Assembly: GCF_000002075.1 (NCBI RefSeq)
Contig: NW_004797796.1
Coordinates: 489,305-553,304 of the forward strand
Reading direction: 5' to 3'
Source of the DNA: Aplysia californica
Taxonomy: Eukaryota > Mollusca > Gastropoda > Aplysiida > Aplysiidae
Length of the DNA: 64,000 bases
The notes below the pieces were generated by a model, which saw only the letters and a program-made list of their open reading frames with translations, ran no database searches and was not told where the DNA came from. This document shows positions 54,771 through 64,000 of this stretch, piece by piece. Both the position numbers and the translations under genes were made by a program. Within the stretch, counting starts at the first letter, position 1; every line of letters starts with the position of its first letter.

Positions 54771-55794
54771 AGCCTTTGCACTTTTTCAACACGAAGTTTA
54801 ATGATTTTCATGTTTTATGTGCAGAAAAATTGAAAACAGAACATATCAGTATCAGTAATTTGTTGTGTATTTGGAAAAGAAAACGATACACATCAGTAAA
54901 AAAACAAAAACAAAAAACCCCCAAAAATAATAATCTCTGTAACTTTCAGCTGTAGATCTTGATCTATCTATAGAGGTAAGAAAAATGTTTTTTTTTTAAA
55001 TTTAAAAAAGGACATCTGGACCTCTGATGCTGGCACATTACTAAAACCAGGGACACCTGTCAAACATGAAACATCAGCAGACATGAGAACAACAACTTTT
55101 GATGGATTGAAAAATTGAACATGCTCAAGGAACAAAATCACAACCCATAACTTAGATATTCTAATAAGGGAATAACCAACTTTCCACTTAAATGAGACTT
55201 ATTACGGTGATTACGTCCCTTTAGTCACAAGGCGAGGCGTTAATTAATTGCTTTGTGAAAAAAAGGAAAAAACGTGAAGAAACGCGGATAATCCAAAATT
55301 ATGCAAATGTTGTAGAATTACGCGAAAAAACGCGGCCGCGAGGATAATCCAAAATTATGCAAATGTTGTAGAATTACGCGAAAAAACGCGGCCGCGAGCA
55401 GCTCGCGGCCGCACAATCGCATAATTCTACGGGGACAGAATTTTATTAAAGTTCGTTCAGGGAGAAAAATGAGCGAAGCCACGTCTGCGGGAAGGGCAGG
55501 GGGGGGGGGGGGGCTGTTCACCCTGGAAGCGACCTCGTTGAATCCGAGCTCACTGATTTTAATGCTAGTTGAATCCGGGTTATTTTTTAAATCGATTATA
55601 AAGAAGAAAGACCCCAGAGAATCTATCCCATCTCATTGAATCCGAGTTCTCGTTGAATCTGAGCTCGTTGAATCCGAGTTCCACTGTAGTGGCGTACCAC
55701 CAAACAAAATAAAAAGCTTGTTGTATTTTGGCACAACTCTGAGTTATGCCATTTTGCTAGTGCAGTGATGATATGCTTCATGTCTTGATTGACA

Positions 55795-55985
55795 CAAATT
55801 AGATCATTTAAGAAGTGAACCCATTTGACCCTGCCTGTCAGCACCAATCAGGACTGAGTGAGATACATCACATAAGTAAAGAGACAGAAACACTTTGTTA
55901 ATTAATCTCCATCTCAGGGAATCAAACTTGCTATACACCGGTAGTATAGAGCAAGTGTAATAATTGATACTTTCGGTGCACTTCT
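55795..55985 (-). repeat. tRNA-derived SINE, minus strand (copy in left duplicate)
   Basis: GACCCTGCCTGTCAGCACCA and GGGAATCAAACTTGCTATAC match the layout of the SINE at 40215-40425. Confidence 0.55.
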
Positions 55986-57260
55986 TTGTATAAATTTGAG
56001 ACGAAACAAGACGTAGCGATCCATAATTGAATACATCCATTACATGATATAACAATGGTAACTGTAAATGAATACAACATAATTTAGCTTAAAAGTAGAA
56101 AATATGGAAAAAAGAGACCATTCACAGGATCTAATTTTGTACATATTTCTAACTCTAACTACGACCTAAGCACTGACCCTGAGAAAGACAAAGCAGTCTG
56201 TGGCCTCTCTTTGCCAATTTCTGACAAGTAAGATTCCTAGGAATTAGTCTTTCTGTTCTTAAAGCAAAGTCAGCGAGTGATAATTTCATAAAAGACGATT
56301 TGCAAGCGTCAAGAAGACAGAAAAAATACTTAAATTTTAGAAAAACAACTACAGCACGGTCCAGCTCAATAAAAACAGGAAAGACATCATTGTCTGTACC
56401 TTACTGTTTGGAATGGCTTTAATATAATAATAATATCCCTTTTTATTTAGTATAGTTGCTAAAAGTTGTGGGACCTCCAATACACATGTATGTATCAATC
56501 TTATGTAAACTCAACTCAAACAACAGAAGTATATGAACACCTCAGTAGGAAATCAAACCAGGGTCATGCACGCCAGTTTAGCATGATATCATTGGGGTGA
56601 ACTAAACAGTGCCCATATTATCTCTACCTTATCTTAAACAATAGCGTAAGCTGATAACCTCTACATAGAGAATTCAGGACTTGAGTGGATTGCCAAAATA
56701 GGCAAAAACAATCAAGTTCTTATCAACATTTGCAAAGACGAAGAACTTTGAATTTCAATGACATTGAAACGGAATGCTCAATGTTGAAATTTTTTTTTCA
56801 TGGAGTTTGAATTTTTAAAGGACTAGATCTGCTCTTAACACTTTGCCACCATAGGACGCCGATCGGCGACAGTGTGATATAGCTTGTACCGCATCTGTAT
56901 CCTGGTCGTGAGAATAAGCTCTGCGAGCGGCGTGGATGGATAGTGTTAATTCCAGAAATTATTATGTGTCAATTTCAAAAAGGCAAAAAAATGGACTTCT
57001 TGTATGCAGATGCAATTTCTTGGTAACCTCTTCTACGACTCTGATTCTTCATGATATTGTAAAACATCAGTGAATCTCACTGGGCACTCAAGTGTGTACT
57101 GACTGCTCTTTATAAAATAGTCACCTCAAGCAAGCATAAACATTGATCACAGGAGCTTGAGCAATTTTGAAAACAGAAACTACTGAAAACTTACAACTTC
57201 ACCTTTCATCCATCGACAAGCATGATGCCCCCTCCCCCTTCAGTATTCGCCTCTCTTTCA
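55986..57260. other. No gene (left duplicate)
   Basis: Apart from the small MITE nothing is recognised before the LINE. The same applies to 59603-60876 in the right duplicate. Confidence 0.45.
56835..56949. mobile_element. piggyBac-like MITE flanked by TTAA (left duplicate)
   Basis: TTAACACTTTGCCACCATAG at the left, GTGGATGGATAGTGTTAA at the right. TTAA target sites and the CACTTTG start match the MITE at 22832. Confidence 0.6.
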
Positions 57261-59028
57261 TTCACATTTGACCGTGATGTGGAGGATTGTCAGCTCACTA
57301 AACGGAGAAAACCTAAACAGGGATGCACCAGTAATATTTGACAAAGATGGCGAGTCCAACGTAGGAAAACAAGCAGCAAACCTACTCATCCAGCATGCAG
57401 TACAAGGAAGTGGGCAAGTTAGAAATATCCCCAGACAGAATAGAAGAAGTACAAAGAAAAAATTCATGCTTTTGAATCCCAACAAGAACCTAAAGAGGAT
57501 GTTATGACCAAACCACTCATAATGACAGAACTGGATAGAGCCCTACTCCAGCTCAAACCAAGACAAGCCCCAGGCCCACATAAAATCAGCAACGACATGC
57601 TTATGCATAAGAAACACTGCTAAGAAGAAAATCCTCCAAATATTCAACAGCAGCTGAAAGAACGGGAAAATTCCAAAAGCTTGGAAAACTGTTATACAGA
57701 TACCCCTCCTCAAAGACGGAAAACCCAAGAACAGTGCAGAAAGCTACCGCCCAATCAGCCTCACCAGCTGTCTGTGCAAGCTTCTAGAGAGGATCCTCAA
57801 CTACAGACTCTGCTGGTTCCTAGAGAAAAACCATCTTCTATCAGATAACAAGCTGGGTTTAGGAAACATCGATCAACCGAAGACCAGATTACATACATTG
57901 CTCAGATAGTAGAGGATGGCTTCTAAAGAAAAGAAAACACTGTAGCCGTCTGGATCGACCTGGAGAAGGCGTTTGATAAAGTCTGGACAGAAGGACTCAT
58001 ACTGAAATTACAAAATCTGAACATCTCTCACAACATGCTGAAATGGATCTCACAATACCTATCTCAAAGAAGAGCATGTGTGAAACTGCAAGGAAAAAGA
58101 AGCAAAATGGAGACAATCAGTAATGGAGTCCCACAAGGGGGAGTTTTATCAGCGACCCTGTTCCTGATTTTCCTCAACAACATTTCAACCACCATCACCA
58201 AGAAAGTGACAGCAGCGGAGTACGCAGATGACATCGCTCTTTTATGCTCGGCAGAATCAGTAGGAACCGCCCAGGTACGACCCCAAAGCACACTTAAAAA
58301 CATGATGAAGTGGACAGAAGAGTGGGGATAGAAGATCAACAAAAACAAGACCATGTACACAACATTCAGCCTCTCACCAAAACCCCGAAAGGTAAACTTG
58401 CATCTTGATGGAAACACTCTACAACACGAGTCAAATCCCACCTATTTGGGTGTGACGTTTGATCCAAGACTAACATGGCAAGCCCAAACAGAGAGGTGCA
58501 GAAGTAAAGGCAACAGAAGAACAGCACTACTTAGAAAGTTGGCCGGGTCAGATTGGGGAGCAAACCACACCGTCTTACGTGGAGTCTATGTTGGATATGT
58601 CCGCCCAGTCTTAGAATATGGTATCACAGCGTGGGGAACAGCATCAGACAGCAATTTCCACAAAGTGGCGAGAATCCAGAATCAAAATCTGCGGATCATC
58701 ACGGGAGCAATGAGATCCACGCCCATTCATGTCATGGAAACACTAACGGGGCTAGAACCCCTGAATGACAGACGTGCTCTGAAAGCGATTGTTCATCAGG
58801 AAAAGGTCAAAAGAATGCCAACCCATCCAATGAAGGATAGATCTTCAAAAAGCCAGAGCAAACGCCTAAAAAGAACACGCTTCCTCCATATGGCCAGACA
58901 TTCCAGCTCTGGACTTGAAATCTCTCTAAAAGAATCTCCAACCCCACTAGACCCGTGTCAAGTCCACCCCCTTCAGACTAATCACCCCCCTCAAATTCGA
59001 GAAAACCCAGAAAAGCTTGGCACCAAAT
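57261..59028 (+). pseudogene. LINE (I/Jockey group) reverse transcriptase, copy 1, cut by the gap
   Basis: Non-LTR retrotransposon, truncated at its 5' end (no endonuclease). It starts with the linker LWRIVSSLN-like segment near 57280. RT motifs follow in shifting frames: SYRPISLTSCLCKLLERIL near 57740, AGFRKHRSTEDQITYIAQIV near 57850, VWIDLEKAFDKVW near 57948, NGVPQGGVLSATLFLIFLNN near 58122 and AEYADDIALLC near 58218. The catalytic Asp residues are kept. The thumb region (TYLGVTFDPRLTWQAQ, VLEYGITAWGTA) follows in an open frame from 58353. At least two in-frame stops and a frameshift make it inactive. Confidence 0.85.
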
Positions 59029-59128
59029 NNNNNNNNNNNNNNNNNNNNNNNNNNNNNNNNNNNNNNNNNNNNNNNNNNNNNNNNNNNNNNNNNNNNNNNN
59101 NNNNNNNNNNNNNNNNNNNNNNNNNNNN
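59029..59128. other. Assembly gap (100 N)
   Basis: Exactly 100 N, the usual placeholder for a gap of unknown size. Confidence 0.99.
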
Positions 59129-59411
59129 GGCTGTTCACCCTGGAAGCGACCTCGTTGAATCCGAGCTCACTGATTTTAATGCTAGTTGAATCCGGGTTAT
59201 TTTTTAAATCGATTATAAAGAAGAAAGACCCCAGAGAATCTATCCCATCTCATTGAATCCGAGTTCTCGTTGAATCTGAGCTCGTTGAATCCGAGTTCCA
59301 CTGTAGTGGCGTACCACCAAACAAAATAAAAAGCTTGTTGTATTTTGGCACAACTCTGAGTTATGCCATTTTGCTAGTGCAGTGATGATATGCTTCATGT
59401 CTTGATTGACA

Positions 59412-59602
59412 CAAATTAGATCATTTAAGAAGTGAACCCATTTGACCCTGCCTGTCAGCACCAATCAGGGCTGAGTGAGATACATCACATAAGTAAAGAG
59501 ACAGAAACACTTTGTTAATTAATCCCCATCTCAGGGAATCAAACTTGCTATACACCGGTAGTATAGAGCAAGTGTAATAATTGATACTTTCGGTGCACTT
59601 CT
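59412..59602 (-). repeat. tRNA-derived SINE, minus strand (copy in right duplicate)
   Basis: Duplicate of 55795-55985. Confidence 0.55.
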
Positions 59603-60451
59603 TTGTATAAATTTGAGACGAAACAAGACGTAGCGATCCATAATTGAATACATCCATTACATGATATAACAATGGTAACTGTAAATGAATACAACATAAT
59701 TTAGCTTAAAAGTAGAAAATATGGAAAAAAGAGACCATTCACAGGATCTAATTTTGTACATATTTCTAACTCTAACTACGACCTAAGCACTGACCCTGAG
59801 AAAGACAAAGCAGTCTGTGGCCTCTCTTTGCCAATTTCTGACAAGTAAGATTCCTAGGAATTAGTCTTTCTGTTCTTAAAGCAAAGTCAGCGAGTGATAA
59901 TTTCATAAAAGACGATTTGCAAGCGTCAAGAAGACAGAAAAAATACTTAAATTTGAGAAAAACAACTACAGCACGGTCCAGCTCAATAAAAACAGGAAAG
60001 ACATCATTGTCTGTACCTTACTGTTTGGAATGGCTTTAATATAATAATAATATCCCTTTTTATTTAGTATAGTTGCTAAAAGTTGTGGGACCTCCAATAC
60101 ACATGTATGTATCAATCTTATGTAAACTCAACTCAAACAACAGAAGTATATGAACACCTCAGTAGGAAATCAAACCAGGGTCATGCACGCCAGTTTAGCA
60201 TGATATCATTGGGGTGAACTAAACAGTGCCCATATTATCTCTACCTTATCTTAAACAATAGCGTAAGCTGATAACCTCTACATAGAGAATTCAGGACTTG
60301 AGTGGATTGCCAAAATAGGCAAAAACAATCAAGTTCTTATCAACATTTGCAAAGACGAAGAACTTTGAATTTCAATGACATTGAAACGGAATGCTCAATG
60401 TTGAAATTTTTTTTTCATGGAGTTTGAATTTTTAAAGGACTAGATCTGCTC

Positions 60452-60566
60452 TTAACACTTTGCCACCATAGGACGCCGATCGGCGACAGTGTGATATAGC
60501 TTGTACCGCATCTGTATCCTGGTCGTGAGAATAAGCTCTGCGAGCGGCGTGGATGGATAGTGTTAA
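60452..60566. mobile_element. piggyBac-like MITE flanked by TTAA (right duplicate)
   Basis: Duplicate of 56835-56949. Confidence 0.6.
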
Positions 60567-60877
60567 TTCCAGAAATTATTATGTGTCAATTTCAAAAAGG
60601 CAAAAAAATGGACTTCTTGTATGCAGATGCAATTTCTTGGTAACCTCTTCTACGACTCTGATTCTTCATGATATTGTAAAACATCAGTGAATCTCACTGG
60701 GCACTCAAGTGTGTACTGACTGCTCTTTATAAAATAGTCACCTCAAGCAAGCATAAACATTGATCACAGGAGCTTGAGCAATTTTGAAAACAGAAACTAC
60801 TGAAAACTTACAACTTCACCTTTCATCCATCGACAAGCATGATGCCCCCTCCCCCTTCAGTATTCGCCTCTCTTTCA

Positions 60878-63516
60878 TTCACATTTGACCGTGATGTGGA
60901 GGATTGTCAGCTCACTAAACGGAGAAAACCTAAACAGGGATGCACCAGTAATATTTGACAAAGATGGCGAGTCCAACGTAGGAAAACAAGCAGCAAACCT
61001 ACTCATCCAGCATGCAGTACAAGGAAGTGGGCAAGTTAGAAATATCCCCAGACAGAATAGAAGAAGTACAAAGAAAAAATTCATGCTTTTGAATCCCAAC
61101 AAGAACCTAAAGAGGATGTTATGACCAAACCACTCATAATGACAGAACTGGATAGAGCCCTACTCCAGCTCAAACCAAGACAAGCCCCAGGCCCACATAA
61201 AATCAGCAACGACATGCTTATGCATAAGAAACACTGCTAAGAAGAAAATCCTCCAAATATTCAACAGCAGCTGAAAGAACGGGAAAATTCCAAAAGCTTG
61301 GAAAACTGTTATACAGATACCCCTCCTCAAAGACGGAAAACCCAAGAACAGTGCAGAAAGCTACCGCCCAATCAGCCTCACCAGCTGTCTGTGCAAGCTT
61401 CTAGAGAGGATCCTCAACTACAGACTCTGCTGGTTCCTAGAGAAAAACCATCTTCTATCAGATAACAAGCTGGGTTTAGGAAACATCGATCAACCGAAGA
61501 CCAGATTACATACATTGCTCAGATAGTAGAGGATGGCTTCTAAAGAAAAGAAAACACTGTAGCCGTCTGGATCGACCTGGAGAAGGCGTTTGATAAAGTC
61601 TGGACAGAAGGACTCATACTGAAATTACAAAATCTGAACATCTCTCACAACATGCTGAAATGGATCTCACAATACCTATCTCAAAGAAGAGCATGTGTGA
61701 AACTGCAAGGAAAAAGAAGCAAAATGGAGACAATCAGTAATGGAGTCCCACAAGGGGGAGTTTTATCAGCGACCCTGTTCCTGATTTTCCTCAACAACAT
61801 TTCAACCACCATCACCAAGAAAGTGACAGCAGCGGAGTACGCAGATGACATCGCTCTTTTATGCTCGGCAGAATCAGTAGGAACCGCCCAGGTACGACCC
61901 CAAAGCACACTTAAAAACATGATGAAGTGGACAGAAGAGTGGGGATAGAAGATCAACAAAAACAAGACCATGTACACAACATTCAGCCTCTCACCAAAAC
62001 CCCGAAAGGTAAACTTGCATCTTGATGGAAACACTCTACAACACGAGTCAAATCCCACCTATTTGGGTGTGACGTTTGATCCAAGACTAACATGGCAAGC
62101 CCAAACAGAGAGGTGCAGAAGTAAAGGCAACAGAAGAACAGCACTACTTAGAAAGTTGGCCGGGTCAGATTGGGGAGCAAACCACACCGTCTTACGTGGA
62201 GTCTATGTTGGATATGTCCGCCCAGTCTTAGAATATGGTATCACAGCGTGGGGAACAGCATCAGACAGCAATTTCCACAAAGTGGCGAGAATCCAGAATC
62301 AAAATCTGCGGATCATCACGGGAGCAATGAGATCCACGCCCATTCATGTCATGGAAACACTAACGGGGCTAGAACCCCTGAATGACAGACGTGCTCTGAA
62401 AGCGATTGTTCATCAGGAAAAGGTCAAAAGAATGCCAACCCATCCAATGAAGGATAGATCTTCAAAAAGCCAGAGCAAACGCCTAAAAAGAACACGCTTC
62501 CTCCATATGGCCAGACATTCCAGCTCTGGACTTGAAATCTCTCTAAAAGAATCTCCAACCCCACTAGACCCGTGTCAAGTCCACCCCCTTCAGACTAATC
62601 ACCCCCCTCAAATTCGAGAAAACCCAGAAAAGCTTGGCACCAAATCCGAAGTCCCTCCTCCAATACTCAAGTCACTGGCGCTCGACTACCTGGACAGAAA
62701 CTTCCCAAGCTACCTGTGGAATCGAGTTTACACATATGGATCAGCAACTGATGCTGTCAAAAACGGTGGTGGAGGTATCTACATAGAGTGGATAGATGGG
62801 ACAACACAAAGCCATTCCATCCCCATACGATCTCTATCCTCCAACTATAAAGCAGAAACATCAGCACTCGAAACAGCAGCCACCATTCTCTTGAATCACC
62901 CAAAATCTAAAGCCAACACTGTCATCCTCACAGATGCCAAATCTGTCCTACAAGCTCTCCAAAAGCCACAAACAGCCCAAGTACGACAACTCCTTTCACT
63001 CATGTGTGATCTAAACTCCCAAGCCAACACAACTCTGCAGTGGATACCAGGTCACTGCGCATTCGCATTCATGGAAATGAAAAAGCAGATAGCTTAGCCA
63101 AAGAAGGAGCCAAAATGACCCAGATTGAAGATGGCATGGATCTCTCAGAGTCAAAAACACTAATAAAAACTGCTTTAAGAAACAGATGGAAAAGGTCCCA
63201 CCCTAAACACAACAGACATGACCCCTATTACATACTAAATAGAGCAGACCAAGTCACAATCTTTAGACTCCGTTGTGGCCACAACAGACTCAAACACCAT
63301 ATGCACGCCAAATTAAAAGTGGGAGAAACAGCGACCTGTGAATGTGGACACGACCAAGAGGATGTCAACCATTGTCCTTCAGCATTGCTCGCGCTACGCC
63401 ACCCTTCGCTCACAGACGTGGCAGAATGTGGCTCCCCTTGAGAGAAAACTCTATGGCAGTCTTTCAGAGTTGAAGCGAACTACACAGTTTGTACGTGACA
63501 TCGGACTGATTGTCTA
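60878..63516 (+). pseudogene. LINE (I/Jockey group) RT, RNase H and C-terminal knuckle, copy 2
   Basis: Same RT as 57261-59028 and then further: an RNase H domain from about 62640 to 63110 with YKAETSALE, ILTDAKSVL and IHGNEKADSLAKEGA. The first catalytic Asp position reads TYGSA where TDGSA is expected. A frameshift near 63065 splits the RNase H. A Cys/His knuckle (CECGHDQEDVNHC, near 63345) follows and, after another frameshift, the tail LYGSLSELKRTTQFVRDIGL ending in TAG at about 63516. RNase H at the C-terminus places it in the I-type superfamily. Not active as assembled. Confidence 0.87.
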
Positions 63517-63561
63517 GCTGCTGTCATCGAGAACGAGGAAGAAGAAGACCGTGATGTAACA

Positions 63562-64000
63562 TCAAGAACGTTCTGCAGCACAAGTAGAAATAGTAATGAG
63601 AATATCTGATGCTGCCGCATTAGCCACCAAAGGATCGAAACCCTCCAAAGTCATGGCAACGTAGCGGCCAAAGTGTGTCCAGCGAGTTTCCACTGATGTA
63701 CCAGTTCTCCCAGCCCACCTTCCTAGATCTGACGACATTGTTGGTACACCAGTTTGGACTTGTTGCTCTGTAACTGAAAGGTGACCTCCACGTTCCTCTG
63801 GTTGGATCAAATCTGACGGAAGACACGAGGGATCAGAATCCAAAAATATTTTCTTTCTGCTTTTCAACTGGTCTGACGAGGCGCTGTTGAGGCAAGATGT
63901 GTCTCCTTCGGCTGAATCAGAGGGGGCGCAAGGAGAACCTGGCTCCGAGACTGAAGAGCAGGAGAGTGATAATGAGAGACCGGGGTACGGATTTTTTTCG
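63562..64000 (-). CDS. Unidentified protein, C-terminal part, running off the right edge
   Basis: An open minus-strand frame from the window edge to a stop at about 63562. The upstream part is Ser/Pro/acid-rich (APSDSAEGDTSCLNSASSDQ) and it ends WTHFGRYVAMTLEGFDPLVA then NAAASDILITISTCAAERS. That ending recalls the BESS-like C-terminus of MADF proteins (FxxYVAxxL...A...I..IL), which are host regulators or accessory proteins of PIF/Harbinger transposons. There is no ATG in the visible part, so the start lies outside. Identification is tentative. Confidence 0.35.
   Translation of the reverse strand, partial: EKNPYPGLSLSLSCSSVSEPGSPCAPSDSAEGDTSCLNSASSDQLKSRKKIFLDSDPSCLPSDLIQPEERGGHLSVTEQQVQTGVPTMSSDLGRWAGRTGTSVETRWTHFGRYVAMTLEGFDPLVANAAASDILITISTCAAERS

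Larger units (their letters stand above)
52247..55438. mobile_element. 3.2-kb TIR element with CTGTCCCCGTAGAATTATGC ends, nested in the pogo-like element
   Basis: The 20-bp end is perfect at both termini. Inside are long inverted arms: 52320-52575 is the diverged reverse complement of 54396-54645. Near the right end AATTATGCAAATGTTGTAGA is tandemly repeated (55290-55390) with GCGGCCGC palindromes. No transposase frame is seen; superfamily unassigned. Confidence 0.75.
51652..55686. mobile_element. 4-kb pogo-like element containing nested TIR elements
   Basis: Begins CAGTGGAACTCGGATTCAAC then GAGGTC and ends with the inverse, CAGTGGAACTCGGATTCAAC. TA flanks both sides (51650-51651, 55687-55688). 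Most of its length is a second TIR element (52247-55438), so the pogo-like part is about 0.85 kb, like its relatives at 40890 and 48126. Internal copies of GTTGAATCCGAG recur at 55525-55685. Confidence 0.75.
55513..59028. repeat. 3.5-kb direct duplicate, copy 1, left of the assembly gap
   Basis: Every position from the G-run at about 55512 to 59028 recurs 3,617 bases later at 59129-62645 with only a few substitutions. It includes the right end of the pogo-like element, a SINE, a piggyBac-like MITE and the 5' half of a LINE. Confidence 0.95.
59129..62645. repeat. 3.5-kb direct duplicate, copy 2, right of the gap
   Basis: Near-identical to 55513-59028 and continuing into the rest of the LINE. 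Differences such as AGGACTGAG versus AGGGCTGAG are at the level of allelic variation. Confidence 0.95.

Noticed and set aside
54595-54801. Frame with a repeated AYGPLAPNTMG peptide
   Set aside because: By-product of a 33-bp tandem repeat inside a transposon; no start context, no family.
58064-58441. 125-residue minus-strand frame (and duplicate at 61681)
   Set aside because: It is the antisense shadow of the LINE RT frame.

Overview
This window looks like nuclear DNA from a mollusc, probably a gastropod. That is inference, from the AT-rich, intron-heavy, repeat-dense sequence, islands of the palindromic word CTAGATCTAG, many tRNA-derived SINEs, and LINEs with a C-terminal RNase H. Bacterial-style operons, ribosome binding sites and terminators do not apply.

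The one host gene I can reconstruct is on the + strand, with coding sequence from 10349 to 42745. It is a medium-chain acyl-CoA synthetase (ACSM family, ANL adenylate-forming superfamily). Its 15 coding positions join in frame into 597 residues. They carry an Arg/Lys/Ser-rich mitochondrial-type presequence, the AMP-binding P-loop, the GYGQTE motif, the GDR and GRADD hinge motifs, and the catalytic lysine in SGKIRR. Coding position 9 exists twice in tandem (27174-27302 and 27366-27494). The copies are both 129 nt and phase 0, align without gaps, share about 37% of residues, and are separated by a 63-nt intron. I read them as mutually exclusive exons that swap part of the acyl/adenine pocket. 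This is the most interesting observation in the window. A perfect 9 x 50-bp array (26579-27028) lies 145 bp upstream of the pair.

Layout. 1-3930: three TIR elements, then a weak candidate promoter and noncoding exon near 2987-3129. 3931-9375: a 5.4-kb TIR DNA transposon with a decayed transposase-like gene and nested smaller elements. 9376-10343: nothing recognised. 10344-42745: the ACSM gene, its introns filled with SINE, LINE and MITE copies, a 1.83-kb tandem duplication in intron 5, and an 863/824/863-bp A-B-A' rearrangement in intron 8. 42746-51651: 3' flank with SINEs, a pogo-like element and a small TIR element. 51652-55686: a pogo-like element holding two further levels of nested TIR elements. 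55513-63.5 kb: a LINE of the I/Jockey group in two near-identical copies across a 100-N assembly gap. 63562-64000: an unidentified partial minus-strand reading frame.

Together: one metabolic gene whose product would activate medium-chain or related carboxylic acids to acyl-CoA in mitochondria, in a region where mobile elements and recent local duplications make up much of the rest. Exon boundaries come from GT/AG sites, phase continuity and family similarity recalled from memory; no alignment or transcript evidence was available.
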